DNA of 47,815 nucleotides from Bacillota bacterium (lineage in GTDB: Bacteria; Bacillota; UBA4882; UBA8346), in the NCBI GenBank assembly GCA_023436305.1, contig JAEZJQ010000057.1:1-47815 (forward strand). The letters are read 5' to 3'. The notes beneath the pieces are model-generated. The model was not told the DNA's origin. It was given only the letters and a program-made list of their open reading frames with translations, and ran no database searches. Shown here piece by piece: positions 1 to 7,919 of the stretch (the stretch's first letter is position 1; each line of letters opens with the position of its first letter). Made by a program: the position numbers and the translations under genes.

Positions 1-17
1 TTATTTCGGATTGGTTG

Positions 18-893
18 TTAGATACTGGCCGCCACGCTCCGGACTTCACCGGTCTCGATGGCCAATAGTTGATCGGCCCAACTGGCGGCCCAATCGGTTA
101 ATTCTTTGGATTCCAACGGCGCTGGAACCGCGGATTCTTTATGATTGGCGATCCGCTCCGCCAGCCTTTGATAAATTTTAGCCTGCTCCGAATTTGGAGC
201 CGCCTCGATCACGGTTTTCCCTTGCAACTCGCTTTGAGTTACCGTCACCGAACGCGGCACATATCCGATAACCTGAGTCCGGGTACGGTCTACAAAATCA
301 TCGATAATATCCTTGGAATATGGCGCATTGATTGAATTGGCAATCACCCCACCCAGTAAAGCGCCCCCGGAGTTGGAATATTTCTGAATTCCCCGGAACA
401 GATTATTGGCAGCATATACGGCCATAAAGTCGGCCGAAGATACCGTGAAAACATGCTCAGCGATACCTTCCCGGATCGGAACGGCAAATCCACCACAAAC
501 CACGTCACCTAAGACATCGAACAGCACGTAATCCAGGTCTAATTCTTCAAATACCCTGAGTTGTTTCAAGAGTTGAACCGCCGTAATGATACCCCGTCCG
601 GCGCAGCCCACCCCCGGAGCGGGTCCACCCGCCTCCACGCAATAAACGCCATTAAAACCTTCAAAAACGACTTCTTCCGGTTTCACATTGCTTTTTTCGC
701 GTAATGCATCCAAGACCGTCGGGATATATTTTCCGCCCCGCAACGTATTCGTGGAATCGCTCTTCGGATCACAACCGAATTGCATCACTTTAAAACCGGC
801 TTTCGACAAGGACGCGCTAATATTGGATGTGGTCGTTGATTTCCCAATCCCTCCTTTACCATAAATTGCAATCTGGTTGATCTTTTTGGACAT
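18..893 (-). CDS. NifH-like nitrogenase-family reductase (MarH-type candidate)
   Basis: This is a dimeric ATP-dependent [4Fe-4S] reductase that passes electrons to a NifDK-like partner. The P-loop GKGGIGKS is at about residues 12-19. The cluster-bridging cysteines are Cys97 (in GVGCAGRG) and Cys133 (in DVVCGGFA), and Arg100 matches the arginine ADP-ribosylated in classical NifH. The length of 291 aa is normal. I start at the ATG at 893 because AAGGAG sits 8 bases before it; a GTG 9 bases upstream overlaps that ribosome binding site. It is 78 bp downstream of the NifB-type gene and probably cotranscribed. It is the only reductase in the window, so it probably serves both D/K pairs. The family call is certain. 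That it works in a methylthio-alkane-reductase-like system and not in N2 fixation is inferred from the partners and neighbours. Confidence 0.9.
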   Translation of the reverse strand: MSKKINQIAIYGKGGIGKSTTTSNISASLSKAGFKVMQFGCDPKSDSTNTLRGGKYIPTVLDALREKSNVKPEEVVFEGFNGVYCVEAGGPAPGVGCAGRGIITAVQLLKQLRVFEELDLDYVLFDVLGDVVCGGFAVPIREGIAEHVFTVSSADFMAVYAANNLFRGIQKYSNSGGALLGGVIANSINAPYSKDIIDDFVDRTRTQVIGYVPRSVTVTQSELQGKTVIEAAPNSEQAKIYQRLAERIANHKESAVPAPLESKELTDWAASWADQLLAIETGEVRSVAASI

Positions 894-971
894 TATGGTC
901 ACTCCTTATATTTTTAAACATTACGAAACGCGCATACACGTCTGTTTCTGTTTCACGCCACTTCTTTTAAG

Positions 972-1859
972 TTATCCATGGGAAAATGTTTCAATCGGTT
1001 GGTCATATAAACGACTTGATAAATCATGGTTTTTTCCGGGTATGCCGCAAGCATCGGCCCGGCAGTGTTGGCAATGGCGGAATACCGGTAAAAACTTTTC
1101 GGCGGCTTCCCGGGCCGAACCCAATTGCCGGCAATCCGGCGGCAAGTAATCCGCAAATTCATGCCGGGGAATCAAAGGGATAATATTCAATAGCGACGCC
1201 CCGCAATCGGCCGTAACTTCCGCCACATGACCAATATGGCGATCATTCACACCCGGAATCAATACCGTATTCACTTTCACAACCACTCCCAGGGATGTAA
1301 TCTTCCGAATTCCGGCCAGCTGCGCCGCAATGAGAAAACGCGCCGCATAAACGCCGGTTAAGTATTGGTTGTAATATTGGACATGGGAAACGATTTTTTG
1401 CAATACTTCGGGATCAACCGCATTGACGGTAACCGTCACCGTTTTCACCCCGGCGGCGGCAATCCATTCCGCCTTTTCCTCCAATAGCAATCCATTCGTG
1501 CTTAGGCAATTCATCAGTTGCGGAAATCGCCGGTGAACCTGTTCAAAAACTTCCAATGCATGGTTAGTGGCTAATGTATCTCCCGGTCCGGCAATTCCGG
1601 CCACCGTCAATTCCGGGCAAAGTTCCAAAGCTTTGGCCACCAGATCCACAGCCGCCTCCGGGGTTAAAAGAGCGCGGCTCACTCCCGGCCTTTGTTCCCA
1701 TTTATTAAAACCGCGTTTGCAAAAACGGCATTGGATATTACAAGCCGGACAGACCGGGAGATGGACCCGCCCATATTGAACATTTGCTTCGCCATTGAAA
1801 CACGGATGCTGTTTCAATAGATGTCCAAACCGTTCTTCATCAGCCAACTGCTGAAGCAT
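972..1859 (-). CDS. nifB: NifB-type radical SAM cofactor maturase without NifX domain
   Basis: NifB fuses two [4Fe-4S] units and inserts the carbide to give the 8Fe precursor of nitrogenase-type cofactors. The radical SAM motif is visible as CNIQCRFC at about residues 40-47. HPCF near the N-terminus and the C-terminal HCQHCRADACG stretch match the extra cluster ligands of NifB, and GIAGPGD is the NifB-specific motif. At 295 aa the C-terminal NifX-like domain of many NifBs is absent; a free NifX-like protein is encoded at 29699-30037. I start at the second ATG (1859), 7 bases after AGGAGG; the ATG at 1865 is only 1 base from it. In methylthio-alkane reductase operons the equivalent gene is called marB. 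The complete ligand set argues that a NifB-co-like cluster is made for the D/K proteins here. Confidence 0.9.
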   Translation of the reverse strand: MLQQLADEERFGHLLKQHPCFNGEANVQYGRVHLPVCPACNIQCRFCKRGFNKWEQRPGVSRALLTPEAAVDLVAKALELCPELTVAGIAGPGDTLATNHALEVFEQVHRRFPQLMNCLSTNGLLLEEKAEWIAAAGVKTVTVTVNAVDPEVLQKIVSHVQYYNQYLTGVYAARFLIAAQLAGIRKITSLGVVVKVNTVLIPGVNDRHIGHVAEVTADCGASLLNIIPLIPRHEFADYLPPDCRQLGSAREAAEKFLPVFRHCQHCRADACGIPGKNHDLSSRLYDQPIETFSHG

Positions 1860-1903
1860 TTCCATCCCTCCTGACCGGGCAGCTACCTGCCGGTAATTTT
1901 AAT

Positions 1904-1930
1904 ATTATAAAACTTATCGGTTTACTAGGA
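1904..1930 (-). promoter_or_regulatory. nifB-nifH promoter region with shared operator
   Basis: A TATAAT box (minus strand, 1904-1909) lies 17 bp from a poor -35 (TATCCT). The dyad CCTAGTAAACCGATAAG (1914-1930 on the minus strand) fills the spacer and reaches into the -35. At the other sites in the island the dyad lies downstream of a strong TTGACA promoter, so this unit may be controlled differently. The promoter assignment is tentative; the dyad is clear. Confidence 0.45.
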
Positions 1931-2048
1931 TATTGGATATATTTTTAAGGGTCTTATCCCCCGTAAAAGGGTTTATCCCCTTATATTCACCCCTGAAAAA
2001 CTCAATTACAACCGGTTAAAAGTCTGTGGGTTGCTTAGCCGTCGAAAG

Positions 2049-2147
2049 TCTGCTAAACAATCGGGAGGTACACCCGAAGCGACGGTTAAAATAAAGCTTT
2101 CGGATGAATTTACATCTTTAATCACCGGAGTAATCGAAGAAATGTAA
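2049..2147 (+). pseudogene. possible remnant of a molbindin (Mop) domain, 3' end only
   Basis: On the plus strand, opposite to its neighbours, 32 codons end in TAA at 2145-2147. They encode a stretch ending EATVKIKLSDEFTSLITGV followed by IEEM. The pattern, a beta strand then T-S-x-I-T and an acidic helix start, resembles the C-terminal half of Mop/molbindin domains that bind molybdate. The frame stays open upstream to about 1950, but no ATG with a ribosome binding site is seen and the conserved N-terminal half is not recognisable. It could be a decayed gene or chance. Confidence 0.22.
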
Positions 2148-2166
2148 TTATATTAAGGCTGAAGTT

Positions 2167-3102
2167 TTAAGCTTCCTCGAACAATTCAGTGGATAAGTAG
2201 CGCTCTCCCGTATCCGGCAGGACAACTACAATTGTTTTCCCTTGATTCTCCGCCCGTTTTGCAATTGCTGTAGCGGCAAAGGCGGCGGCGCCGGAGGATA
2301 TCCCCACCAGTAGCCCTTCGACTTTGGCCAACTTACGAGCGGTTTCATACGCTTCTTCATTTTTCACTTTATAAATCTCATCAACTATCGTATTATTAAA
2401 GACACCCGGTACAAAACCTGCGCCAATTCCCTGAATCTTATGGGGCCCCTTGGCGCCTCCCGACAGAACCGGGGAATCAAAAGGTTCCACCGCGATGATT
2501 TTTACGCCGGGTTTCTTCTTTTTCAGTACTTCACCGACTCCGGTAATGGTTCCGCCGGTCCCAACACCCCCGACGAAGATATCCACCGCACCGCCGGTAT
2601 CGCGCCAAATTTCTTCAGCAGTGGTTTGCCGGTGAATCTCGGGGTTAGCCGAATTTTCAAACTGTTGAGGGACAAACGAATTCGGTATCTGAGCGGCCAG
2701 CTCCCGGGCTTTTTTGATGGCGCCCGGCATCCCCTCCGGCCCCGGAGTGAGAATCAGTTCCGCACCCAGAGCTTTCAACATCTTTCTACGTTCAATACTA
2801 AAAGTCTCCGGTAATGTAATAATCAATTTATATCCCTTTGCCGCCGCTACAAAAGCAAGCGCAATACCGGTATTTCCGCTGGTCGGTTCAATAATCACCG
2901 TATCCTTGCTAATTAAACCTTTATCTTCGGCATCTTTAATCATGGCATAACCGATACGGTCCTTCACGCTGCCGGCCGGGTTAAAATACTCCAGTTTGGC
3001 AACGATTGTAGCATTTAGACTGTTGGCATGGTTATAATTGGTTAGCTCCAATAAAGGCGTATTCCCGATCAGATCTGTTAAATTTTTCGCAATTTTAGAC
3101 AT
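2167..3102 (-). CDS. cysK: O-acetylserine sulfhydrylase (cysteine synthase), copy 1
   Basis: The enzyme makes L-cysteine from O-acetylserine and sulfide with PLP. The PLP lysine is Lys47 in NPAGSVKDR. The PTSGNTGIAL substrate loop, the GTGGTITG phosphate-binding loop and the C-terminal SSGAAAF motif are intact, and the length of 311 aa is standard. It has its own promoter with the island's shared operator, so it is probably turned on by sulfur starvation. It is very similar along its whole length to the second copy at 28614-29570, pointing to duplication. Its likely role is to capture sulfide released by the island's C-S-cleaving enzymes. Some CysK-family enzymes take other nucleophiles, so the exact acceptor and donor are not certain. 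Confidence 0.93.
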   Translation of the reverse strand: MSKIAKNLTDLIGNTPLLELTNYNHANSLNATIVAKLEYFNPAGSVKDRIGYAMIKDAEDKGLISKDTVIIEPTSGNTGIALAFVAAAKGYKLIITLPETFSIERRKMLKALGAELILTPGPEGMPGAIKKARELAAQIPNSFVPQQFENSANPEIHRQTTAEEIWRDTGGAVDIFVGGVGTGGTITGVGEVLKKKKPGVKIIAVEPFDSPVLSGGAKGPHKIQGIGAGFVPGVFNNTIVDEIYKVKNEEAYETARKLAKVEGLLVGISSGAAAFAATAIAKRAENQGKTIVVVLPDTGERYLSTELFEEA

Positions 3103-3132
3103 GGTATTAACCCCCCTAAACTAATTCCTATT

Positions 3133-3190
3133 ATTCCTACTAAATTAGTATGATATAATATATTTTACTCTTTTCATCGTATCTTGTCAA
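3133..3190 (-). promoter_or_regulatory. cysK copy 1 promoter and operator
   Basis: On the minus strand TTGACA (3185-3190) and TAAAAT (3162-3167) are separated by exactly 17 bp. A dyad CATACTAATTTAGTAGG follows at about 3137-3153, in the expected start-site region. It is one of the repeated operator copies of the island. Confidence 0.75.
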
Positions 3191-3228
3191 TCACTTTAAT
3201 TGAAACATTTTTACCCGCCCGAAATCTC

Positions 3229-4149
3229 TTAGATAATCTCGGAAAGGAAATCAATCATACGCGGGTTAACAATCTCCGGACACTCATACTGCGGAATATG
3301 ACCGGCCTTTTCGAGCCATAAGAAATCCGGCTTCAAAATTTGGCGTAATTTATGGGCTCCATGGATATCCAAAGTACGATCTTCCGCTCCCCAGATTAGT
3401 AAAACCGGCTTACCTTCCTGATAAATTATCTCATAGTCCGCTGTTGGATCCTGGCTGAAAAAATTCCGCATGGTGGATAGTAGCGCCCGGCCGAAACCTC
3501 GATATTGCATTTGTTCTCGAAATAGTCGGGGCCATTCCGGAAAGTCTTCCGGGCGGAAGAAATCCCGCAACTGCCCCCGGGGTGATGCCGGCACCAAAAA
3601 AGCAGCGGTGAGATATTCTCCAACCAGCGGAATTCGAAAGGGACCAATGGCCCGCTTATCGCAAAGCGGGTCAATTAGAACCACCTTCTTAACCCGTTCC
3701 GGATAGCTGGCCGTGAAAGCGGCTACTACCGCGCCCCCCATGGAGTTCCCCACCAGGGAAACCGGTTCGTTGATTCCCAAAACGCTCAATAATTCGGCTA
3801 GTTGTTCGATAAATAAGTCCCGGTTATAGATGGTATCCGGCCGTTCCGAAAGCCCCCGCCCGTAAATATCATATCGGATTACCCGGAATCCGGCCCGGGC
3901 CAGTGTATGAATATTCTGATCCCACATGTAATAGGGTACGGAAAAACCGTGGACAAAGATAACGGCAGGCCCTTTCTCCGGTCCGGTGATCTCATAATGG
4001 GTCAAGCCGCGAGAAAGACGGATGAATTGGCCGGGGACATTACCTTGATTGATATCGTTAATTTCAGCATGTTCAACATGCCGGATCAAGGGTAAAAAAA
4101 TAATCGCCACCAGAAAAATGGCTGGAACTATGCATACAAAAGAGTTCAT
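3229..4149 (-). CDS. membrane-anchored alpha/beta-hydrolase
   Basis: An alpha/beta-hydrolase fold protein of 306 aa whose substrate is unknown. An N-terminal hydrophobic segment (about residues 3-22) probably anchors it in the membrane with the catalytic domain outside. The nucleophile elbow is GNSMGG with Ser136, the acid is Asp257 in WGAEDRT, and the base is His284 in AGHIPQ; the oxyanion-hole HGF motif is present. I start at the ATG at 4149, which has GGTGAG 7 bases upstream; a GTG 12 bases further up overlaps that site. Its promoter carries the island's shared operator, so it belongs to the sulfur regulon. It might hydrolyse an ester or thioester of a sulfur compound, but nothing in the sequence shows this. 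Confidence 0.85.
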   Translation of the reverse strand: MNSFVCIVPAIFLVAIIFLPLIRHVEHAEINDINQGNVPGQFIRLSRGLTHYEITGPEKGPAVIFVHGFSVPYYMWDQNIHTLARAGFRVIRYDIYGRGLSERPDTIYNRDLFIEQLAELLSVLGINEPVSLVGNSMGGAVVAAFTASYPERVKKVVLIDPLCDKRAIGPFRIPLVGEYLTAAFLVPASPRGQLRDFFRPEDFPEWPRLFREQMQYRGFGRALLSTMRNFFSQDPTADYEIIYQEGKPVLLIWGAEDRTLDIHGAHKLRQILKPDFLWLEKAGHIPQYECPEIVNPRMIDFLSEII

Positions 4150-4182
4150 TTCAAATCTCACCCCACTTTTTAAATCATACTA

Positions 4183-4230
4183 TTCCAATCGAATTAATAT
4201 GATTTTAGCATAGATCGTTAAACTTGTCAA
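4183..4230 (-). promoter_or_regulatory. hydrolase promoter and operator
   Basis: TTGACA (4225-4230, minus strand) and TAAAAT (4202-4207) with a 17-bp spacer. Directly downstream is CATATTAATTCGATTGG, a diverged copy of the shared dyad. Confidence 0.7.
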
Positions 4231-4296
4231 TAAATTCTGTTCATTTCAAGTTTTACTGAATATCATCGAAACATTAGCGCCGGGTTGGATGTTATA

Positions 4297-4349
4297 TATT
4301 GTATATCTTATCAATTTACAATACTTTTTAGACAGCCGCATGGTATAAT
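4297..4349 (+). promoter_or_regulatory. extended -10 promoter with upstream dyad for the DUF2284 gene
   Basis: TGGTATAAT (4341-4349) is an extended -10 without a good -35, 29 bases before the ATG at 4378. A perfect inverted repeat TATTGTA-N13-TACAATA (4297-4303 and 4317-4323) lies just upstream, where an activator or repressor could bind. Confidence 0.4.
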
Positions 4350-4377
4350 AAAAAATAAATTTTTATGAGGTGTTTTC

Positions 4378-4884
4378 ATGCAACCGGATGAATATCTCCA
4401 ATTGGCTTTAAAGCTGGGAGCCGATCATGCCGCGCTCTTTAAAATCGTTGATATCGAATTTGATTCCCGGACCATTTTAAAGTGCATGTTCGGATGTAAC
4501 GACTGGGGCAAAGGTCATACCTGCCCTTCCCGGCCGGGATCATTAATGCCGTGGGAATATAAAGAAGTCTTCTCCGAATTTACCTGGGGGGTCATCATTC
4601 ACTCCACCCTTAAAAAAGTTTCCCAGGAAGTCTCGTTGGCTCTGGAAAGCCAAGCTTTTGTGGACGGATTTTATTTTGCCTTTTCATTAAGTGATTGCGC
4701 TTTATGCTCCGAATGTGCCGGTTTAAAAGGTAAGCCATGTGCCCACCCGAAAAAAGCCCGACCGGCGTTTCATAGTGTCGGAATTGACGTTTTTAAAACC
4801 GTCCGTAAATTCAATCTCCCCATCGAAACCCTGAAAAGCGAGGGGGAGATTCAAAATTGGTATTCGGCGGTGTTTATCGATTAA
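4378..4884 (+). CDS. DUF2284 cysteine-rich metal-binding protein
   Basis: Small cytoplasmic protein (168 aa) of the DUF2284 family of predicted metal-binding proteins. Two cysteine groups are visible: C-x3-C-x8-C around CMFGCNDWGKGHTC, and CALCSECAGLKGKPC followed by a conserved H-P-x-K-A-R-P segment. The pattern suggests an iron-sulfur or zinc site. GAGGTG lies 6 bases before the ATG. It forms a two-gene unit with the DUF1638 gene 17 bp downstream. In anaerobes such genes are often found near corrinoid-dependent methyltransferases, which fits the corrinoid module at 23.8-28.3 kb. No reaction is established. Confidence 0.85.
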   Translation: MQPDEYLQLALKLGADHAALFKIVDIEFDSRTILKCMFGCNDWGKGHTCPSRPGSLMPWEYKEVFSEFTWGVIIHSTLKKVSQEVSLALESQAFVDGFYFAFSLSDCALCSECAGLKGKPCAHPKKARPAFHSVGIDVFKTVRKFNLPIETLKSEGEIQNWYSAVFID

Positions 4885-4901
4885 AGAAGAAGGGCGTCTA
4901 T

Positions 4902-5567
4902 ATGACGATCAAAATCATTGCTTGTAATGTCCTGAAAGAGGAGTTGCTTGCGGTGAAGCGCAAAGAGTCTTCACCGGAGATTGAATTCCAATTCGTGCCC
5001 ATGAGGTTCCATCTCCATCCGGAAAAGTTACATCGGGAATTGCAAAAATTATTGGACCAATCCACCGGGTACTCCCGGATTGTTTTGGGGTTCGGCTTAT
5101 GCGGCGGCGCCGCGAATCAGTTAAGGGCTCCCGGCTGTTGGTTGACGATACCCCGGGTTCACGATTGCATTCCAATATTGTTAGGGTCGATTTCAGAGAA
5201 CCGGCAATTAAGTAACCAAAACTTAGGAATCTTTTATCTGAGCGGGGGTTGGATCGAGGGCGAACAATCCTTTGTCAATGAGCACCGGCGGATTTGTCAA
5301 AAATACGGAACAACGAAAGCTTTACGCATATTAAACCAGACATTTGAGAATTACCATCAATTAACCTACATTCGTACCGGCCATCCCCGGGAAGAAATCA
5401 ACCTTAGCGAATCGCAAAACCTGGCCCAATTGCTCAATTTAAATCTGACAATCCGAGAAGGAAGCTCGCGATACTTTGAAGAAATCGTCAATGGGCCGTG
5501 GGATGACACCGGTTTTATCAACATTGCACCGGGCGGAATCATTGATGAGCAAGATTTTCTAAATTGA
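4902..5567 (+). CDS. DUF1638 family protein
   Basis: Protein of 221 aa matching the DUF1638 family: an N-terminal I-I-A-C-N-V-L start, a central glycine/cysteine stretch (LGFGLCGGAAN) followed by IPRVHDCIPILLGS, then YLSGGWIEG. The cysteine and histidine residues could bind a metal or cofactor. I start at the ATG at 4902, preceded by a purine-rich GAAGAAGGG; a longer frame back to 4857 would overlap the DUF2284 gene. DUF1638 genes often sit beside corrinoid methyltransferases and RACo, so a part in methyl transfer or corrinoid handling is likely. The function is unknown. Confidence 0.8.
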   Translation: MTIKIIACNVLKEELLAVKRKESSPEIEFQFVPMRFHLHPEKLHRELQKLLDQSTGYSRIVLGFGLCGGAANQLRAPGCWLTIPRVHDCIPILLGSISENRQLSNQNLGIFYLSGGWIEGEQSFVNEHRRICQKYGTTKALRILNQTFENYHQLTYIRTGHPREEINLSESQNLAQLLNLNLTIREGSSRYFEEIVNGPWDDTGFINIAPGGIIDEQDFLN

Positions 5568-5625
5568 CTACCTCCTTGGTTTTCTTCTACCACTGCCAAA
5601 CTAACCCGATTGGCCACTTTTACGG

Positions 5626-5793
5626 TTAAACCAATCTGACCTTTTCGCTTTTATCAATTTGGACCACTTTGCTGTCTTGAATCAACAAAGTAATCGATCC
5701 GTAACGGATACTGCCAAGCATCTCCAGCAACCGGCATAAATCTTCCGGAGAAATGGGATTATCTTTTTTCTGATCAATATATTGCTCCAGCAT
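5626..5793 (-). CDS. yezD: YezD-like small protein (DUF2292)
   Basis: A 55-aa protein with the compact DUF2292 pattern: I-R-Y-G-S-I-T-L-L-I-Q-D-x-K-V-V-Q-I-D-K-S-E-K-V-R. Members are typically 50-65 aa and are often found next to sulfate or sulfonate assimilation genes; their biochemical role is not known. I start at the ATG at 5793, which has GGAGG 5 bases upstream; the open frame reaches up to 5838 without a better start. It converges with the DUF1638 gene. Its promoter has one of the best copies of the shared operator, tying it to the sulfur regulon. Confidence 0.8.
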   Translation of the reverse strand: MLEQYIDQKKDNPISPEDLCRLLEMLGSIRYGSITLLIQDSKVVQIDKSEKVRLV

Positions 5794-5902
5794 GGCAACC
5801 TCCGTTGACCGATTAATCCTGATTTTAACTATATGCAACCCGATAATTATTATCCCATTATTTTATACCCCAGATGAAGAATCATTAAAATTTAAATCAT
5901 AC

Positions 5903-5960
5903 TATTCCTATCAAATTACTAGGTTGTAATGATAATACCCTCCTTTTCCCAATTTGTCAA
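5903..5960 (-). promoter_or_regulatory. yezD promoter and operator
   Basis: TTGACA (5955-5960, minus strand) and TATTAT (5932-5937) with a 17-bp spacer. Eight bases downstream of the -10 is CCTAGTAATTTGATAGG (about 5907-5923), almost identical to the site at the second cysK. The 140 bases between 5961 and 6102 hold nothing recognisable. Confidence 0.8.
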
Positions 5961-6102
5961 TCTTTTTTTGGCAAAAAGTTTCATGTTACCGATGAATGTC
6001 GTAAATATATCTAACCGTTTTATGTTTCCATTTATTTTGTCGTCATAAAGCGGGACGGGAAAGAAATTACCGTGGAACCCACAGAGAATTGTTCTCGAAT
6101 GA

Positions 6103-6137
6103 TTCGCGAGGGACGAAATGATTTCGTCCCTCGCGAA
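6103..6137. repeat. perfect 16-bp inverted repeat after the subtilase gene
   Basis: Two 16-base arms (6103-6118 and 6122-6137) are perfectly complementary with a 3-base loop, 7 bases past the stop of the subtilase gene. The stem is strong enough to protect a 3' end or stop polymerase, but no T-tract follows on the minus strand. A rho-independent terminator is therefore possible, not certain. Confidence 0.6.
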
Positions 6138-6143
6138 GTTAGT

Positions 6144-7796
6144 TTAATTATCGCTTAAATCAAAGTAATATCCACCTGAACCCGAATAGGAATACACCCT
6201 GAGCTGGTATGTACCAGTAACGGTGGGTTGATAGGTCAAAGTTTCCTGCCGTAGGGTTCCATAGGCCGAAGCCACTTGGACGCCGGACGGATTGATAAGA
6301 TAGATATCAAAATCAACGCTACTGCTGTTTTGCAGAAATGTGATCGCAATCGGGAACGTGGTGGAAGTGACTGAAAAACTATGGTAGTTATTTTGACCGG
6401 CGCCGGAAAGACTCCCCGTGAAGTAAGCATGTTGCGACACAGCCGGTCCAGTGCCGCTCCAGCCACCGGCGCTCTTTATCGCTTCATAGGCTTGCAGCCG
6501 GCCAAATCCATAATCGTTATCCTGGCCACTCGCGCCCCAATCAATCGCAGTGGAAGTAAGGATGGATTTGACTAGCTCCGGAGTCAGGGAAGATTTGGCC
6601 GATAATAATAACGCTACAGTCCCCGCCACAAAAGGAGTCGCCATACTTGTACCACTATAAGCAACATAACTTGAGCTTGTCCCGGCCTTAACGGAAGAGA
6701 TATTATATCCCGGAGCCGATATATCGGGTTTGATCCGTTCATCGGCCGTTGGGCCGCGGCTCGAAAAGTAGGCCTGGAAAAATCCGCCTTCGCCCGGGTC
6801 AGCTTGCGCCCCGACCGTGATAGCGTTAGCCGCCGCGCCAGGTGAACCGATGGTGTAAGAATCCGGCCCTTCGTTTCCAGCGGCGACTACCGGGATAATC
6901 CCATTCGTGAAAGCCTGGTTAACCAATTGACTGGTTGAATCGTTTCCGTCAGAACTGCCGGATATTCCAAGGCTTAAGTTAATCACGCGGATATTATATA
7001 ACGACTTGTTGGTGATGGCCCAATCAATGGCGGCGTCAACATTACTGATACTGCCACTACCAGCGCTGTTTAAGACTTTTAATCCAATTAGAGCCGCTCC
7101 GGGAGCTACTCCTTTATAACTGGAGTTGCCCTCACCCGTTCCGGCGATAATTCCTGACACATGACTGCCATGGCCATTATCATCGTAAGGAGTGGTTCGA
7201 CTATTCACCCAGTCTTTCCAGGCGATGACCTTGCCGCCGTCCAGGTCGACATGCCCGGTATCGATACCGGTGTCAATCACCGCTATGACTACATCGTTTT
7301 TCGTATAACTTGTGAGATTGCCGTCCAGGTTACCGGTTACTCCAAAGTCGGTACGGGCTTTGGTGGCGCCGAAATAATTGGAGGAAGTTCCCAAAAAAGC
7401 ATGGACTTCTCCGTCAAATTGCAGCTTGACCAGTGAGGATTCTTGGGATAGAGCTAAAATCTGCTCTTTGGTCAAGTTTAATGCTCTGGCCGGGATGTTT
7501 TCATACTTATATTTTGTTTCCAGTTTTCCGGCTCGCGCTTCCACTGCTGTCAAGGCGTTTTCCGACAAGGAATGAATTTTGCCCGCTTCAAAACCAGTAC
7601 TGGTAAAGATAGCGATTACCGGAATCTTTTCATCGGTTTGCAACTTATCGATCCGCGCATCCAGATCGTCATCGATCCGGTTGACGTTTTTATCGATGGA
7701 TTTCAGGGAACCGCTTTTACCAAAAGTCGAACCAGGGGTGATCACTAACGCGAACATTACAAAAACAACCAGCATAACCGTTAATAAACGTTTCAT
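6144..7796 (-). CDS. secreted subtilisin-like serine protease (S8) with C-terminal PPC domain
   Basis: Extracellular endopeptidase of 550 aa. The signal peptide covers about residues 1-26 (K-R start, long hydrophobic core). A propeptide-like region follows (about 50-130). The catalytic domain has Asp175 in VIDTGID, His209 in DNGHGSHVSG, oxyanion Asn308 in AAGNEGP and Ser384 in SGTSMATP, all intact. Residues about 450-550 form a pre-peptidase C-terminal (PPC) beta domain ending in a glycine/tyrosine-rich strand; such domains are usually removed after secretion. The gene stands alone with its own promoter and a palindromic operator. No direct link to the sulfur genes is seen, other than that proteolysis can supply sulfur amino acids. 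Confidence 0.93.
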   Translation of the reverse strand: MKRLLTVMLVVFVMFALVITPGSTFGKSGSLKSIDKNVNRIDDDLDARIDKLQTDEKIPVIAIFTSTGFEAGKIHSLSENALTAVEARAGKLETKYKYENIPARALNLTKEQILALSQESSLVKLQFDGEVHAFLGTSSNYFGATKARTDFGVTGNLDGNLTSYTKNDVVIAVIDTGIDTGHVDLDGGKVIAWKDWVNSRTTPYDDNGHGSHVSGIIAGTGEGNSSYKGVAPGAALIGLKVLNSAGSGSISNVDAAIDWAITNKSLYNIRVINLSLGISGSSDGNDSTSQLVNQAFTNGIIPVVAAGNEGPDSYTIGSPGAAANAITVGAQADPGEGGFFQAYFSSRGPTADERIKPDISAPGYNISSVKAGTSSSYVAYSGTSMATPFVAGTVALLLSAKSSLTPELVKSILTSTAIDWGASGQDNDYGFGRLQAYEAIKSAGGWSGTGPAVSQHAYFTGSLSGAGQNNYHSFSVTSTTFPIAITFLQNSSSVDFDIYLINPSGVQVASAYGTLRQETLTYQPTVTGTYQLRVYSYSGSGGYYFDLSDN

Positions 7797-7840
7797 GAGT
7801 ATTCTCCTCTCTTTTTAATTAACAATCAGTTGACATTAAT

Positions 7841-7891
7841 ATAACATATATGTTATGTTTGTATTATAAAACATTTCAGAATAAATTGCAA
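7841..7891 (-). promoter_or_regulatory. subtilase promoter with 16-bp palindromic operator
   Basis: TTGCAA (7886-7891, minus strand) and TATAAT (7863-7868) with a 17-bp spacer. Just downstream, at 7841-7856, is the perfect palindrome ATAACATATATGTTAT, placed to cover the transcription start, as a repressor site would be. Half of this sequence recurs at 33422-33434 between the nifV and B3/B4 genes. Confidence 0.65.
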
Positions 7892-7919
7892 GTATTTTTT
7901 CGTAATTATTCCAATCGGT

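Noticed and set aside
2000..2150. Riboswitch or tRNA-like element between nifB and cysK
   Set aside because: No conserved riboswitch core or cloverleaf could be formed on either strand; a decayed coding end explains the pattern better.
6103..6137. Firm rho-independent terminator of the subtilase gene
   Set aside because: The stem is perfect but no T-tract follows on the transcribed strand, so it is listed only as an inverted repeat.
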